Shown here one piece after another: positions 17,489 through 26,874 of a DNA stretch of 64,000 nt. The translations under genes were made by a program, and so were the position numbers. Source of the stretch: Saprospiraceae bacterium (lineage in GTDB: Bacteria > Bacteroidota > Bacteroidia > Chitinophagales > Saprospiraceae); the NCBI GenBank assembly GCA_019187225.1, contig JABAQQ010000059.1:1-64000 (forward strand). Direction: 5' to 3'. How positions within the stretch are numbered: the stretch's first letter is position 1; the number at the start of each line of letters is the position of its first letter. The notes beneath the pieces were generated by a model. The model was not told where the DNA came from. It saw nothing but the letters and a program-made list of their open reading frames with translations, and did not search any database.

Positions 17489-20359
17489 TCAGATTTTTAC
17501 CAGTTTTTTTGTCAAACGCGCGCCCCGTTCGTCGCGAACGGAGACAAAATAAATGCCAGGTTGCCAATTTTCGACGTTGATTTCAATGTGCTGCATACCT
17601 GCCGGCAAATTTCCGGGGACCGTGCGCGACACAATTTTTCCCGTGAAATCCATTGCCTCGATTTGAATGCAGGCGCTTTCGTCCAGGGAAAAATCAACCG
17701 AAACGACATTGCCGGCGGGATTAGGGTACACTTCCAACCCGCTTAAAATCCCGGCAATTTCGCGCACGAACGTCGTGTTCACGCCGGGCGGCAGGGGGAC
17801 AAATTGGTCAATGTAAAGCCGGTATTCGCCAGGCGCCAGGGTGAGCGGAGCGGTTACGTTCGTCACGTCGAGTGTTTGACCGGTGTAATATTCATACCAC
17901 GTACCGGTGTGCTGGAAATCGGGTGTGACGGCATTGGAAGTCAATCCCACGTTCGCGACGACGTGAACGTTCATGCCGTTGGAGTTCAGACGTATGGTGC
18001 GGCCCAAACCGGGATCAATATCTATTTGAAAATCAGTTGTTTCAAATACATCGTGATTTTTTCTCAAATGCAGTAGTGCCGCGGTGACATCGCGCAGGCG
18101 GCGGCGGTAGGGGTCGGTGGGGAAGTCCCAGCGAATGGGTTTCGGCCCCGTGCGGCAGAGGTCGTCAATCGAGCCGTCTTCGCACCGGTTGATGGAAAAA
18201 TCGTAGGCCAGTTCGCCGAACTGCCACAGCATTTTCGGCCCCGGCACGGTATAGAGCAGGTTGTTGAGCATTTCGATGCGCAGCGCATAATAGGGAAGCC
18301 AGTGGATATTGTAATTTCCGTTGGTATTGCCGTAGATAGCGCATTCATAACCGATGCGCTCTTCGTCGTGGCTTTCGAAGTAGCCGATAAGGTGGGGTTG
18401 GGTCCAATTGCGTTGCTGCCAGGATATCCAGCTCATGTCTGTCTGATTGCCGGTCAGATTGTAGCCGAGAGCGGTCTCCTTGTACGACCCGTGCATATTT
18501 CCCCAGAGCATCATGCCGTAGTTGGCAAGTTCCTGCTCTTCGTTGTTGGCGGCGAAATGCTCCAGAATGACGTAGGCCGTCGGGTCAACCGACCACATGA
18601 CATCGGCGTATCCTTTCAGCGTGGCGATACGTCCGGCGTCGTACTGACCCCAGGCGTTCACGTTCGTGCCGGTATTTTTTTGGGTAAAACCTTTGGACAG
18701 GTCGAAGCGGAAGCCGTCTACTTTGAACTCCGTCAGCCAGTACTTCAGGCAATTGCGGACGTAAGCCTTCGTCGCCGGGCTTTCGTGGTTGAAGTCATTG
18801 AAAACGCTGAACGGGTGGGTGGCCACGGGATTCAGCCAGGGATTATCGGCGGCAGGGCGGTCGTTGGCGGCGTCCCAGTAGAGTTGTGCCAGGGGGCTTT
18901 GGTTGCTGGCCTGGTTGAACACCACGTCGAGGATGACGGCGATGTTGCGCTTGTGGCACTCGTCTACCAGCATTTTCAGCGCTTCTGCCGTGCCGTAATA
19001 TTTGTCGAGGGCTTTGTGGTAAGAAGGGTTATAGCCCCAGCTGATGTTGCCGTCGAATTCGTTCACCGGCATCAGTTCGATGGCCGTGACGCCGAGTCGT
19101 TCGATGTAATCCAACGTGTCGAGCAGGGTGGGGTAGTCGTGCGCATGGAGGAAGTCGCGCAACAGGAGTTCGTAGATAACGAGGTCGGTTTTTTTCGGGC
19201 GTTCGTAGTTCAGCGCCTGCCAGTCGAAGGGTTGTTGGGCCGTTTGCAGCACCGACACCGCGCCGGATGTTTTTCCGTTGGGGTAGGGTGGGAGATCCGG
19301 GTAAGTCGAGGCAGGAATGAACGGATCGTTGCCGGCATCGAGCACCAGGGTACTGAGCGGGTCTGCGATGCGCATAGAACCGTCCACTAAGTATTGAAAG
19401 CGGTATTGTTTTCCGGGAATAAGCCCGCTCACTTCGAGCCACCAGGTGGCGTTGTCCGTGCCGCGTTTCATCTGGTAGTTGCCGTCGGGCAGCCAGTTGT
19501 TGAAGTCGCCCATGAGGTGGACAACCTGTTTGTTCGGCGCATACAATGAAAAGCGAACAGTTTGATCGTTTATGTAATTGATGCCCGGTTCCGTTCCGGC
19601 GGGCGGGTTTTCGGTCACAACATTGCCGGGTATGATATAGACGAAGGTGGAGGTGTCGGACTCCGATGCCGTCGTCGCTACGAAATCCACGCGGTGCACG
19701 CCGGCAGCGCCGGCAGTGATGGCGGTTTCTATGAAGGTGCCGGAGGATTCGGAAGCGAGCAGTGTGCCGTTGTCGAAGAGTTTCAGATCGGCTGTTTGGG
19801 AGGCGACAGCTTCTACCGGTATCGCAGTGCCGGTACTCGTCAGAAAAATTTTCGCGTAAGGCTCTAAAAAGGTCGTCAGCAAACCGCTGTTGTCGGGATA
19901 CACCGGGTAAAAAATATCGGAGCCATCGGCGGCGCGCCCCACGATGCTGCCGCTTTGGTTGCGGAAAACGAAGGCGAGGCTGGTCACCGTTTCGCCGGGC
20001 TGGATGCCGAAAAACGAATTGATGGTGAAGGTTTTAGACCATAAATTCGGCCCTTCATTGACCATTTGGCCTGCCGGGTCGGCGACTCCCCAGGTGGTCA
20101 CCACGTTTTGCCAGCCGCTTTGCCCTTCTTTAAAAACACCCATATGCGCATACACCGGTCCGGCAAAGCCTGCCAGCGCGCCGTTGCCTTCGGCAGCATT
20201 GAAATAAATCTTGATCTGTTGGCTGGGAGTAGGAAAAATGGGATCGCAGGAAACCTGGGCCGAAGACTTTGAGAGCGAGGCGAAAAGCAGAGCGGCCGTC
20301 GTCAGAACGATGGTTCTCAAATAAGAAAAGGGAATGGAAGGAAAGAAGATCTTTTTCAT
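17489..20359 (-). CDS. Secreted GH13 alpha-amylase-family enzyme with T9SS sorting domain
   Basis: A 956-residue protein; the start at 20359 opens a signal peptide ending near SSAQ. The order is an N-terminal beta domain (about 27-150), a second beta region, a CBM48/isoamylase-like domain (VHLMGDFNNW and following), a GH13 barrel, a short C-terminal beta domain, and a T9SS sorting domain (LEVYPNPAGN to KKLVKI). The GH13 triad is intact: Asp553 in GFRFDLSKG, Glu600 in VILEHF, Asp665 in ESHDEER. It should hydrolyse alpha-1,4-glucans outside the cell, being exported by T9SS. It is downstream of the BNR-repeat gene but separated from it by a terminator. Confidence 0.92.
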   Translation of the reverse strand: MKKIFFPSIPFSYLRTIVLTTAALLFASLSKSSAQVSCDPIFPTPSQQIKIYFNAAEGNGALAGFAGPVYAHMGVFKEGQSGWQNVVTTWGVADPAGQMVNEGPNLWSKTFTINSFFGIQPGETVTSLAFVFRNQSGSIVGRAADGSDIFYPVYPDNSGLLTTFLEPYAKIFLTSTGTAIPVEAVASQTADLKLFDNGTLLASESSGTFIETAITAGAAGVHRVDFVATTASESDTSTFVYIIPGNVVTENPPAGTEPGINYINDQTVRFSLYAPNKQVVHLMGDFNNWLPDGNYQMKRGTDNATWWLEVSGLIPGKQYRFQYLVDGSMRIADPLSTLVLDAGNDPFIPASTYPDLPPYPNGKTSGAVSVLQTAQQPFDWQALNYERPKKTDLVIYELLLRDFLHAHDYPTLLDTLDYIERLGVTAIELMPVNEFDGNISWGYNPSYHKALDKYYGTAEALKMLVDECHKRNIAVILDVVFNQASNQSPLAQLYWDAANDRPAADNPWLNPVATHPFSVFNDFNHESPATKAYVRNCLKYWLTEFKVDGFRFDLSKGFTQKNTGTNVNAWGQYDAGRIATLKGYADVMWSVDPTAYVILEHFAANNEEQELANYGMMLWGNMHGSYKETALGYNLTGNQTDMSWISWQQRNWTQPHLIGYFESHDEERIGYECAIYGNTNGNYNIHWLPYYALRIEMLNNLLYTVPGPKMLWQFGELAYDFSINRCEDGSIDDLCRTGPKPIRWDFPTDPYRRRLRDVTAALLHLRKNHDVFETTDFQIDIDPGLGRTIRLNSNGMNVHVVANVGLTSNAVTPDFQHTGTWYEYYTGQTLDVTNVTAPLTLAPGEYRLYIDQFVPLPPGVNTTFVREIAGILSGLEVYPNPAGNVVSVDFSLDESACIQIEAMDFTGKIVSRTVPGNLPAGMQHIEINVENWQPGIYFVSVRDERGARLTKKLVKI

Positions 20360-20390
20360 GCGGAGGGAGTGTTTGATGCTGCAAAACAAT

Positions 20391-20429
20391 AAAAAATCCT
20401 ATTCCACCTGTTTTGCGGCGAAATAGGAT
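20391..20429 (-). terminator. Terminator of the BNR-repeat protein gene
   Basis: Read on the minus strand, ATCCTATT and AATAGGAT (20422-20429 and 20396-20403) form an 8-bp stem followed by six T. It lies between the stop of the 20517-24134 gene and the amylase start. Confidence 0.7.
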
Positions 20430-20516
20430 AGGGCGTTTCACCGGCAAAGAAATGTGCTTTGCCGCGAACAGCCAACATGTGTTTAATTTGTTTTGGTCAG
20501 AATCAGGCACCGGCGG

Positions 20517-23500
20517 CTATCTCAGAATGAGTTTTCCCGACCCGAGCCATTTTCCTTTGGCATCTTCCACCCGGAAAAAATACGCGCCTGGCGGCAAGCC
20601 GTTCCGCTGGAACAAAAATTGTTTACCGGATGCATTCGATTCCCTCACTTTTCGCCCGTAAGCATCGGTCACGGTGATGTGATGATGGTCAAAAAAGCCC
20701 TCTTTGAGTTGAAAAATGGCGGATTCCGAGGCGGGATTGGGGGATACAAAAATCCTGCTTGGTTGTGCGGGGTGCACCGGAGCGTTCGTACCCACGAGAT
20801 AATCTTCCCCAATGGTGTGCATGGTCTGGTTGGTAATGACCGGCGGATTGAAGTCGAAATAAATGGCCGCGGAATTGAATATCTGCGTTTGAAGCGGGAC
20901 ATCCGGCTGTTGGTTGATTCTAAAAGATACGAAACCCTGCGAGCCGGCGAGGTTGGTGTTGCTGTCGGTCAGAAGAATATCAGCGAAAGTAAAACGCAAC
21001 ACGCCTTGCCCCGAAAGTTCCCAGGTGTAGGGGTGTGAAGCCGCGCCGGGGCGCACCGAGGCCGGGTCGAGCCAGGGCGACAAAGTATCCGTGATGACGA
21101 CGTTGAAAGCCGTATCGGTGCCGGTATTCTGGAAGCGGATCAGGTACTCGAGTTCCTGGCCGGGCCGGATGTAGTGTTCGTCGCCGTAGCCGAGCGGAAA
21201 GCCCTGTTTGTCGTTGGGATCGTAGGAGCCGGTATTTTCCTGGCAATCCCGGTCCCAGGAAGGTGTGAATTGATCTACCGCAAATTGATTGATAAATCCA
21301 AGGCTCTCAAAACCACCGCATCCTTCTGCAAAAGCAAGCGCTATGTGATTGTTGGTTGCAAACGGATGCCCCGGCTCCTGCTGCGATTCGATGCGCCATG
21401 TGTGACCATCGGCCGGTTGTGTCATTACAATTTCCTGCCCAGGGTCGTAAGATTGATTGCCTTGCATCAGTACAACATCGTCCACAATAATGATGTAATC
21501 GAGTTGCTGCGAGGGCGCCGTACCTGTATTTTTCAGCGTCATTTGCAGTACGGTATCCTGACAGGTAATACCGGCCTGGATGGTAGCGCCCGACCAGTCT
21601 GGTACCGGTGCACACAAGGTGTCGGGATATCCGTGTGCGGCAATACAGTGCGTTTGTCCCAATACGGTAGAATCACAATTGACGTGCACTGTCAACCTGA
21701 ATTGTCCGCAGCCACCCGGCGGTATGTCGCCAAGGTCAAAGCGATAGGTGTTATTGCCCATATCAATTGCAGGCAATGAGGCGGTTATCAAGGCCAGAAA
21801 AGGATCGAGCATCACATCCACCCGCGCATCTATGGCTGTTTCGGCGCCCTGGTTGCAGTAATTGAGGAAAACAGAATTGTCAAAACACCTGCGCAACGTA
21901 GGCATGGAAAGATCAACGGTCATAAGCGGACATTCGGACAATGCAACTGCCGAAAAATCAAATGTATCGAGTCCAAGCAGGCTATCCAATATTACATACT
22001 GCGGATCTTCACAGATATCCCACCAAACACCATTGGGTACCTCTGCCCGTATTTCGTATGCTCCCGTATCCACAAACATCAGATAGCGGCCGGCTGAATC
22101 GGTAGTAGTGTAGTAAGAGTTGTTGCCCGTTGCATTCACTACCCAATTGTGCAATGCCGTTTGAGCATCGGGTGTGCTGCAATCCGAATCAGCATCATGC
22201 CGGACCCGACCGCTGAGGTATGCACCCTGGGAAGTCGGATTGCGGGTGCGAAGCAAGCCGCAGGAACTGGTACCTATGTACATATATTGGTCCGTTGAAA
22301 TCGGATCAAGAATCCTTTTAAAACTACCGCCCCCCGGAAAAGTCACAATGGGGTTCGGTATTTTACTCCATGTAACTCCCTTGTCGAGCGATCTGGAAAT
22401 CGTTTGATTGTTAAGCACGAAAAGGTGCTCCGCAATATTTTCTGCAAACGGAGCTGGGTAAAGACCGGTCGCAGCCAATTCCGGGTGTGAAGACCAACTG
22501 AGACCGTTATCGAGGGAGCGGCGCAGAATCGTGCCGGTCGAATCCGTAGCAAAAACGTATATCTCACCGTCCCGGTTTGCAAACATCTCGCGTATTTCCA
22601 AAATATCGTCCCATTCTCCGGCTACCGGAGTCCAGCTATCCCCCCGATCGTCGGAATACAAGAATGTGGTTTCGTTCAGAGAGGGTAAATAGTAGGCAAA
22701 TATCCGACCGGAGGGATGGAACAACAGGTCGTGGAATATGAGGGACTGTCCTGGAAAAATGGACTGCCAGCTTTGACCGTTATCGGTCGAACGCATCACT
22801 CCTTGCTGGGTATCGATGAAGATCAAGGAATCTGCCGCTCTGTACCGCACAAATTGGTGCAGAATTTCGGCAGGAGGAGTAATGTCCGTAAAATGGTCAC
22901 CCAGGTCATCGGACCATAACAAGGAAAACCCGGATATGAGGACAAATTCGCCGGTCTCATTGAATGCAAGGCCGTTTTTATACGCATTGGCAGGTTGATA
23001 GGTCAATTGAGTCCATTGTTGACCGTTGTTGTCAGTGCGCCAGAGTCCGTTTAAGGTAAGCGCAAGGAAAGTATCCGGGGAGGCGAACGCCATTTGCAGC
23101 ACTTGCGCCAGGTCCATGCCATTGGCGCCGAACTCCCAGTTCGCGCCTCCGTCAGTTGACCTGTATAATGATTCATTCGCATATCCGAGAACGCTTCCAT
23201 CCGATGCGGTCACCGGAAGAATTTGGTATATCGCTTGCTCCGTCGGCTGTTTGGTCCAGGTCAACCCATCGTCGTCGGAAAAATACAAGCCATTTTGGCT
23301 GCTTGCCGCTGACAGTATCCGTCCGGAAGGCAAGGCTGCGAAACTGCTCAGATCAATATAACCGTCAACTGTGATTTCCTGCCAGGTCTGGCCGTTGTCC
23401 ACGGATCTCAAAATACCGGAGCCTCCTTTAGCGAGAAATGTCCCGCCGGGTGCAATAAATAACGGATAATTGTTATATCCTGGCATGGTGACAGTCGTCC

Positions 23501-24134
23501 AGCTCTGGCCATCGTCTGTCGAATGATGGTATATGGTCTGATTTTGAGAATCGTTGCCGCCAAACCACACCATATCTCCGTTTGGCATGATCTGCAGATC
23601 ACTGTAAAATGAAGCGGGGGCGGTAAAAACCGTTTCCCAGGTTTGACCGCCATCCGTCGAGCGACGAATTTCCAGGTGATTGCCGGCGCACGCCACCAAA
23701 GCGCCGTCCGGAGTTTCATTTAATTGTTTCAGGTCAGTACTATCTGCCAGAAGGGTCCAGCTTGCTCCCCCATCGTCCGAACGGTACAAATTGGTATTCG
23801 CGATATTGTTGTTGTAAGTTAAAGTATACAAACGGCCGCTTGGGCCGACCGAAATATAACTGTTGAAGGGTTGACCGTTGATGGTAAGTGCCAGCTTTGA
23901 CCAGTGTTGGCCATTGTCATCGGAGCGATAAAGCCGGGCTCCCCAATTTATGGCTGGCCCGAAGCCGAACGGCTGGTTGGGCAGCACATACAAGGCACCG
24001 CTATCCGTTCGTGTAATGTTGCGAAAAGTGCCTCCGTAAGGCCCTGACACCCGCATCCAATATCCGCTGTCCTGCGCGGAAAGCCGGATCATCAGGGATA
24101 AAACTCCCGCTAACAATAATAATTCCCTTTTCAT
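20517..24134 (-). CDS. Large BNR/sialidase-like repeat surface protein with T9SS sorting domain
   Basis: A 1205-residue secreted protein. The start at 24134 gives a signal peptide MKRELLLLAGVLSLMIRLSAQ. Residues ~25-690 consist of about a dozen copies of a motif like YRSDDGGASWTLL or RSTDNGQSWQ. These are BNR/Asp-box repeats that build beta-propellers of the sialidase or photosystem-assembly type. A Cna-B-like region follows, then a DUF11/DUF7619-like stalk (PNDKQGFPLGYGDEHYIRPG, FQNTGTDTAFNV, YFDFNPPVITNQ) and a T9SS sorting domain (FVSPNPASES to GSGKLILR). No sialidase catalytic set is evident, so binding is more likely than catalysis. The stalk and sorting domain closely resemble those of the protein at 52616. 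Confidence 0.85.
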   Translation of the reverse strand: MKRELLLLAGVLSLMIRLSAQDSGYWMRVSGPYGGTFRNITRTDSGALYVLPNQPFGFGPAINWGARLYRSDDNGQHWSKLALTINGQPFNSYISVGPSGRLYTLTYNNNIANTNLYRSDDGGASWTLLADSTDLKQLNETPDGALVACAGNHLEIRRSTDGGQTWETVFTAPASFYSDLQIMPNGDMVWFGGNDSQNQTIYHHSTDDGQSWTTVTMPGYNNYPLFIAPGGTFLAKGGSGILRSVDNGQTWQEITVDGYIDLSSFAALPSGRILSAASSQNGLYFSDDDGLTWTKQPTEQAIYQILPVTASDGSVLGYANESLYRSTDGGANWEFGANGMDLAQVLQMAFASPDTFLALTLNGLWRTDNNGQQWTQLTYQPANAYKNGLAFNETGEFVLISGFSLLWSDDLGDHFTDITPPAEILHQFVRYRAADSLIFIDTQQGVMRSTDNGQSWQSIFPGQSLIFHDLLFHPSGRIFAYYLPSLNETTFLYSDDRGDSWTPVAGEWDDILEIREMFANRDGEIYVFATDSTGTILRRSLDNGLSWSSHPELAATGLYPAPFAENIAEHLFVLNNQTISRSLDKGVTWSKIPNPIVTFPGGGSFKRILDPISTDQYMYIGTSSCGLLRTRNPTSQGAYLSGRVRHDADSDCSTPDAQTALHNWVVNATGNNSYYTTTDSAGRYLMFVDTGAYEIRAEVPNGVWWDICEDPQYVILDSLLGLDTFDFSAVALSECPLMTVDLSMPTLRRCFDNSVFLNYCNQGAETAIDARVDVMLDPFLALITASLPAIDMGNNTYRFDLGDIPPGGCGQFRLTVHVNCDSTVLGQTHCIAAHGYPDTLCAPVPDWSGATIQAGITCQDTVLQMTLKNTGTAPSQQLDYIIIVDDVVLMQGNQSYDPGQEIVMTQPADGHTWRIESQQEPGHPFATNNHIALAFAEGCGGFESLGFINQFAVDQFTPSWDRDCQENTGSYDPNDKQGFPLGYGDEHYIRPGQELEYLIRFQNTGTDTAFNVVITDTLSPWLDPASVRPGAASHPYTWELSGQGVLRFTFADILLTDSNTNLAGSQGFVSFRINQQPDVPLQTQIFNSAAIYFDFNPPVITNQTMHTIGEDYLVGTNAPVHPAQPSRIFVSPNPASESAIFQLKEGFFDHHHITVTDAYGRKVRESNASGKQFLFQRNGLPPGAYFFRVEDAKGKWLGSGKLILR

Positions 24135-24239
24135 AAAATTACAATCAATTGGTGATTTCATGCCCAAAGGTGGCATCGCCGACGCTTTTCAAAAAATACA
24201 AAATAGTTAATTTGTCAAGTTTTATTTCTTTTTATAATA

Positions 24240-24269
24240 TTGATAATCAATTGAAATATCGTATTTTTG
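24240..24269 (+). promoter_or_regulatory. Promoter of the 467-residue hypothetical gene
   Basis: TTG at 24240-24242 and TATTTTTG at 24262-24269 are spaced by 19 bases. The predicted start of transcription is about 20 bases before the ATG at 24296. Confidence 0.65.
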
Positions 24270-24295
24270 TCTGAAAATTTTATCAAATTTTTTCA

Positions 24296-25699
24296 ATGGA
24301 TTCACTTATTGTTCGGGTATTCAAGCAATTCAGTGCTCAGGACCGCCGCCAATTGGGCGAACTGGTGCGCTGTTCGTATTTCAATCGCCGGCAAGAAGTC
24401 GTGCGTTTGTGTGATTACCTGGCAATGCATGCGGGCCGTTCTACCAGCAAGGCATTACAACACGAACGCCTGTTCGCTGCCGCTTGTCCGGGAATGCCTT
24501 ACAACTACAGCCAATTGCGATATATTCAATCTTACCTGCTCGATTTGGTGAGGCAGTTTCTGATACTTCAGGAAGGTCGTCGGGAATCGGCAGACCAAAT
24601 TCCGCTTCTGCTGCGTGCTTTGCGTCGCAGGGGCATGGACGACTTATTGGAAAAAACTTTGTCCGCACAACTGGCCGGGATCGAACAAGCGGCGCAACGC
24701 GATGCCAGGTATCATTTCCAGCAGTATCAATTGCACCAGGAGCGACTCGAATCCACCTCCCTTCGGGAGCGTTCGGCACGCCTCAATTTGCAGCCCTTGC
24801 CCGATGAATTGACTGTGTATTACGTGTCTGAGATGTTGCGTCATGCCTGTCTGGCTTCCACGCATGAGGCAGTGGCGGGGCAGGCCTACCGGCTTGGTTT
24901 ACTGGAGGCCATCCTTGAAGCGGTGGAGCGCGATGAAATGCTCCGAATACCGGCTGTGGCAGTGTATTACCATGCTTACCAAACCCTGCAGCATCCGGAG
25001 GACAGCGCGCCATTGGAACAGCTAAAAGTGTGTTTGTCCGAACACAGCCGGCGATTTTCGACCGATGAACAACGCGGGTTGTACCTGTTGGCGATCAACG
25101 GTTGTATTCGCCGGATGAATGCGGGCAAACGCGCCTATATCCGTGAGGCATTCGATCTGTACCGATCGGCGCTACAGGGGGGCGTATTACTGGAAAACGG
25201 GATTATATCGGGTTTTAATTACAAAAACATAATCCGGCTGGCCGTCGCACTGAACGAACAAGCCTGGGCGGAGCAATTCCTCGAACAACACCGCACTGCG
25301 CTGCATCCCCGCGAGCGCGACAACCTTTACCGCTACAATCTGGCTTATCTGCGGTTCCAGCAGCACGATTATGCCCGCGCCATGCCCCTGCTCCAGCAAG
25401 TGGAACTCGACGACCCGCTCAACAACCTCGATGCGCGGCGCATGTTGTTGCGCAGTTACTTCGAACTGGGCGAATGGGAGGCATTGGAATCGCTGCTGCA
25501 AAGTTTTTCGGCTTACCTGCGGCGACAGAAAAACCTGGGCTATCACCGCACTACCAATGAAAACCTGATCGTTTTTACCAAAAAACTGCTGGAGTTGAAT
25601 CGCGCCGACCCGAAGGCAGTGGCGGCATTGAGGGATGAAATCGACGCTACGCCGGACGTCGCAGAGCGCGCCTGGTTGTTGGAGCAGACAGGCGTTTAA
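24296..25699 (+). CDS. Conserved-looking hypothetical protein, helical
   Basis: A 467-residue protein with no signal peptide and no membrane segment. It is rich in Leu, Arg, Glu and Gln, and reads as alpha-helical repeats (for example AMPLLQQVELDDPLNNLDAR followed by a TPR-like helix pair near residues 355-400). No family was recognised; a TPR-like scaffold is a guess. A well-formed promoter precedes it. Its last codons overlap the stop codon of the convergent nucleotidyltransferase gene by 4 bases. Confidence 0.7.
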   Translation: MDSLIVRVFKQFSAQDRRQLGELVRCSYFNRRQEVVRLCDYLAMHAGRSTSKALQHERLFAAACPGMPYNYSQLRYIQSYLLDLVRQFLILQEGRRESADQIPLLLRALRRRGMDDLLEKTLSAQLAGIEQAAQRDARYHFQQYQLHQERLESTSLRERSARLNLQPLPDELTVYYVSEMLRHACLASTHEAVAGQAYRLGLLEAILEAVERDEMLRIPAVAVYYHAYQTLQHPEDSAPLEQLKVCLSEHSRRFSTDEQRGLYLLAINGCIRRMNAGKRAYIREAFDLYRSALQGGVLLENGIISGFNYKNIIRLAVALNEQAWAEQFLEQHRTALHPRERDNLYRYNLAYLRFQQHDYARAMPLLQQVELDDPLNNLDARRMLLRSYFELGEWEALESLLQSFSAYLRRQKNLGYHRTTNENLIVFTKKLLELNRADPKAVAALRDEIDATPDVAERAWLLEQTGV

Positions 25700-26697
25700 T
25701 CAAAATCAATTTCGGTATTGTCCCCGATGTTCAAACTCAAATTCATACCCCGGATGCTCGCGTCGCTGCCGATGACCGAGCGCCTCAACACGGCGTCTTC
25801 TAAGGCGGCGAAGTTGCCGATGATGCTGTCTTTAACAATGGAATAATTAATGGTCACATTGTCGCCCACCGTCACATGGGGGCCGATGATGCTGTTGGTG
25901 ATCTTGCAATTGGCGCCGATGGCAACGGGGTGGATAAAAATGGTGTTGTCGTGTTCGGAAAGATGCAAATCATCGGTCGCATAACCCCGGCGGCTCAGCA
26001 GCATGGCGTTGGTTTCTAACAGCACTTCCTTGCGGCCGCAGTCGAACCAATTGATGACCGGCAGGGTTTGTATCCGCACCCCCTGCTCGAGCAGGATCTG
26101 AAGGGCATCGGTCAATTGAAATTCGCCCACCGTGCGCTGGTCATGCTGGATCATCGTGCCGATGGCTTTTAACAGCGCCGGTACTTCTTTCACCTTGTAC
26201 AATCCTACGATGGCCATGTTCGACTTCGGGATGCGGGGCTTTTCCACCATACGTGTCGCAAAACCCTTTTCGTCGATTTCCGCTACGCCGAATTCGCGGG
26301 GATCGTTCACCTTTTTTACGCCGATGCAGGAGTACTGGCAGTCGAGCATTTGTTTCATATCCACATCGAAGATCGTATCGCCGAAAGCGATGAAGATATC
26401 CTCCTCATCCTCGATGGCCTCGCGGGCCGTCCAGATCGCGTGAGCCGAGCCCTCGCGGTGCTCCTGGTACACAAACTCGGTCTGCAGATCAGGATAAGTA
26501 TGCTCGATGTAGTCGCGGACTTTGTCGCCCAGGTAACCAATGACAAACACAAAATCGGTCATGCCGACTTCCACCAGTTTGTCCACGATGAAGCGGATGA
26601 TCGGCTTGCCCGCTACCGGCATGAGGGGTTTGGGCTGGGTGTAAGTGTGGGGGCGAAGGCGCGTTCCGGCGCCGGCAACGGGGATAACGACTTTCAT
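25696..26697 (-). CDS. Sugar-phosphate nucleotidyltransferase with left-handed beta-helix tail
   Basis: A 333-residue NTP-transferase. It should activate a sugar-1-phosphate to an NDP-sugar for polysaccharide or glycan synthesis. The N-terminal signature MKVVIPVAGAGTRLRPHTY and QPKPLMPVAGKP is the nucleotide-binding loop of RmlA/GalU/ManC-like enzymes. FGDTIFDVD is the metal-site region. After residue ~240, hexapeptide-like repeats (IGANCKITNSIIGPHVTVGDN) form a short beta-helix. The exact sugar (glucose, mannose or other) cannot be assigned. The start codon lies 8 bases from a heptamer array. Confidence 0.88.
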   Translation of the reverse strand: MKVVIPVAGAGTRLRPHTYTQPKPLMPVAGKPIIRFIVDKLVEVGMTDFVFVIGYLGDKVRDYIEHTYPDLQTEFVYQEHREGSAHAIWTAREAIEDEEDIFIAFGDTIFDVDMKQMLDCQYSCIGVKKVNDPREFGVAEIDEKGFATRMVEKPRIPKSNMAIVGLYKVKEVPALLKAIGTMIQHDQRTVGEFQLTDALQILLEQGVRIQTLPVINWFDCGRKEVLLETNAMLLSRRGYATDDLHLSEHDNTIFIHPVAIGANCKITNSIIGPHVTVGDNVTINYSIVKDSIIGNFAALEDAVLRRSVIGSDASIRGMNLSLNIGDNTEIDFD

Positions 26698-26705
26698 GTT
26701 TTTAT

Positions 26706-26820
26706 GGTGGAGGGTAGAGGGTAGAAGATAGAAGGTAGAGGGTAGAAGGTAGAAGGTAGAGGGGGGCTATATAGATTTACCTTTCGCTTTCTCCCCTCCA
26801 CTTCCTACCCTCTGCCCTCA
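26706..26820. repeat. Inverted GGTAGAG/GGTAGAA word arrays
   Basis: About eight GGTAGAG-type heptamers (26706-26766) face a shorter inverted array of CTACCCT/CTCCCCT-type words (26790-26820). The pair fills the gap between the nucleotidyltransferase start and the EAD11-like gene stop. Confidence 0.65.
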
Positions 26821-26874
26821 ACAGGTCAAAGGTACAGGTTTTCCGCTTCATTCAATTGCGACAAGCACCGGGAA

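Noticed and set aside
18302..19390. 362-residue plus-strand open frame inside the amylase gene
   Set aside because: Lies opposite intact GH13 catalytic motifs and shows no domain of its own.
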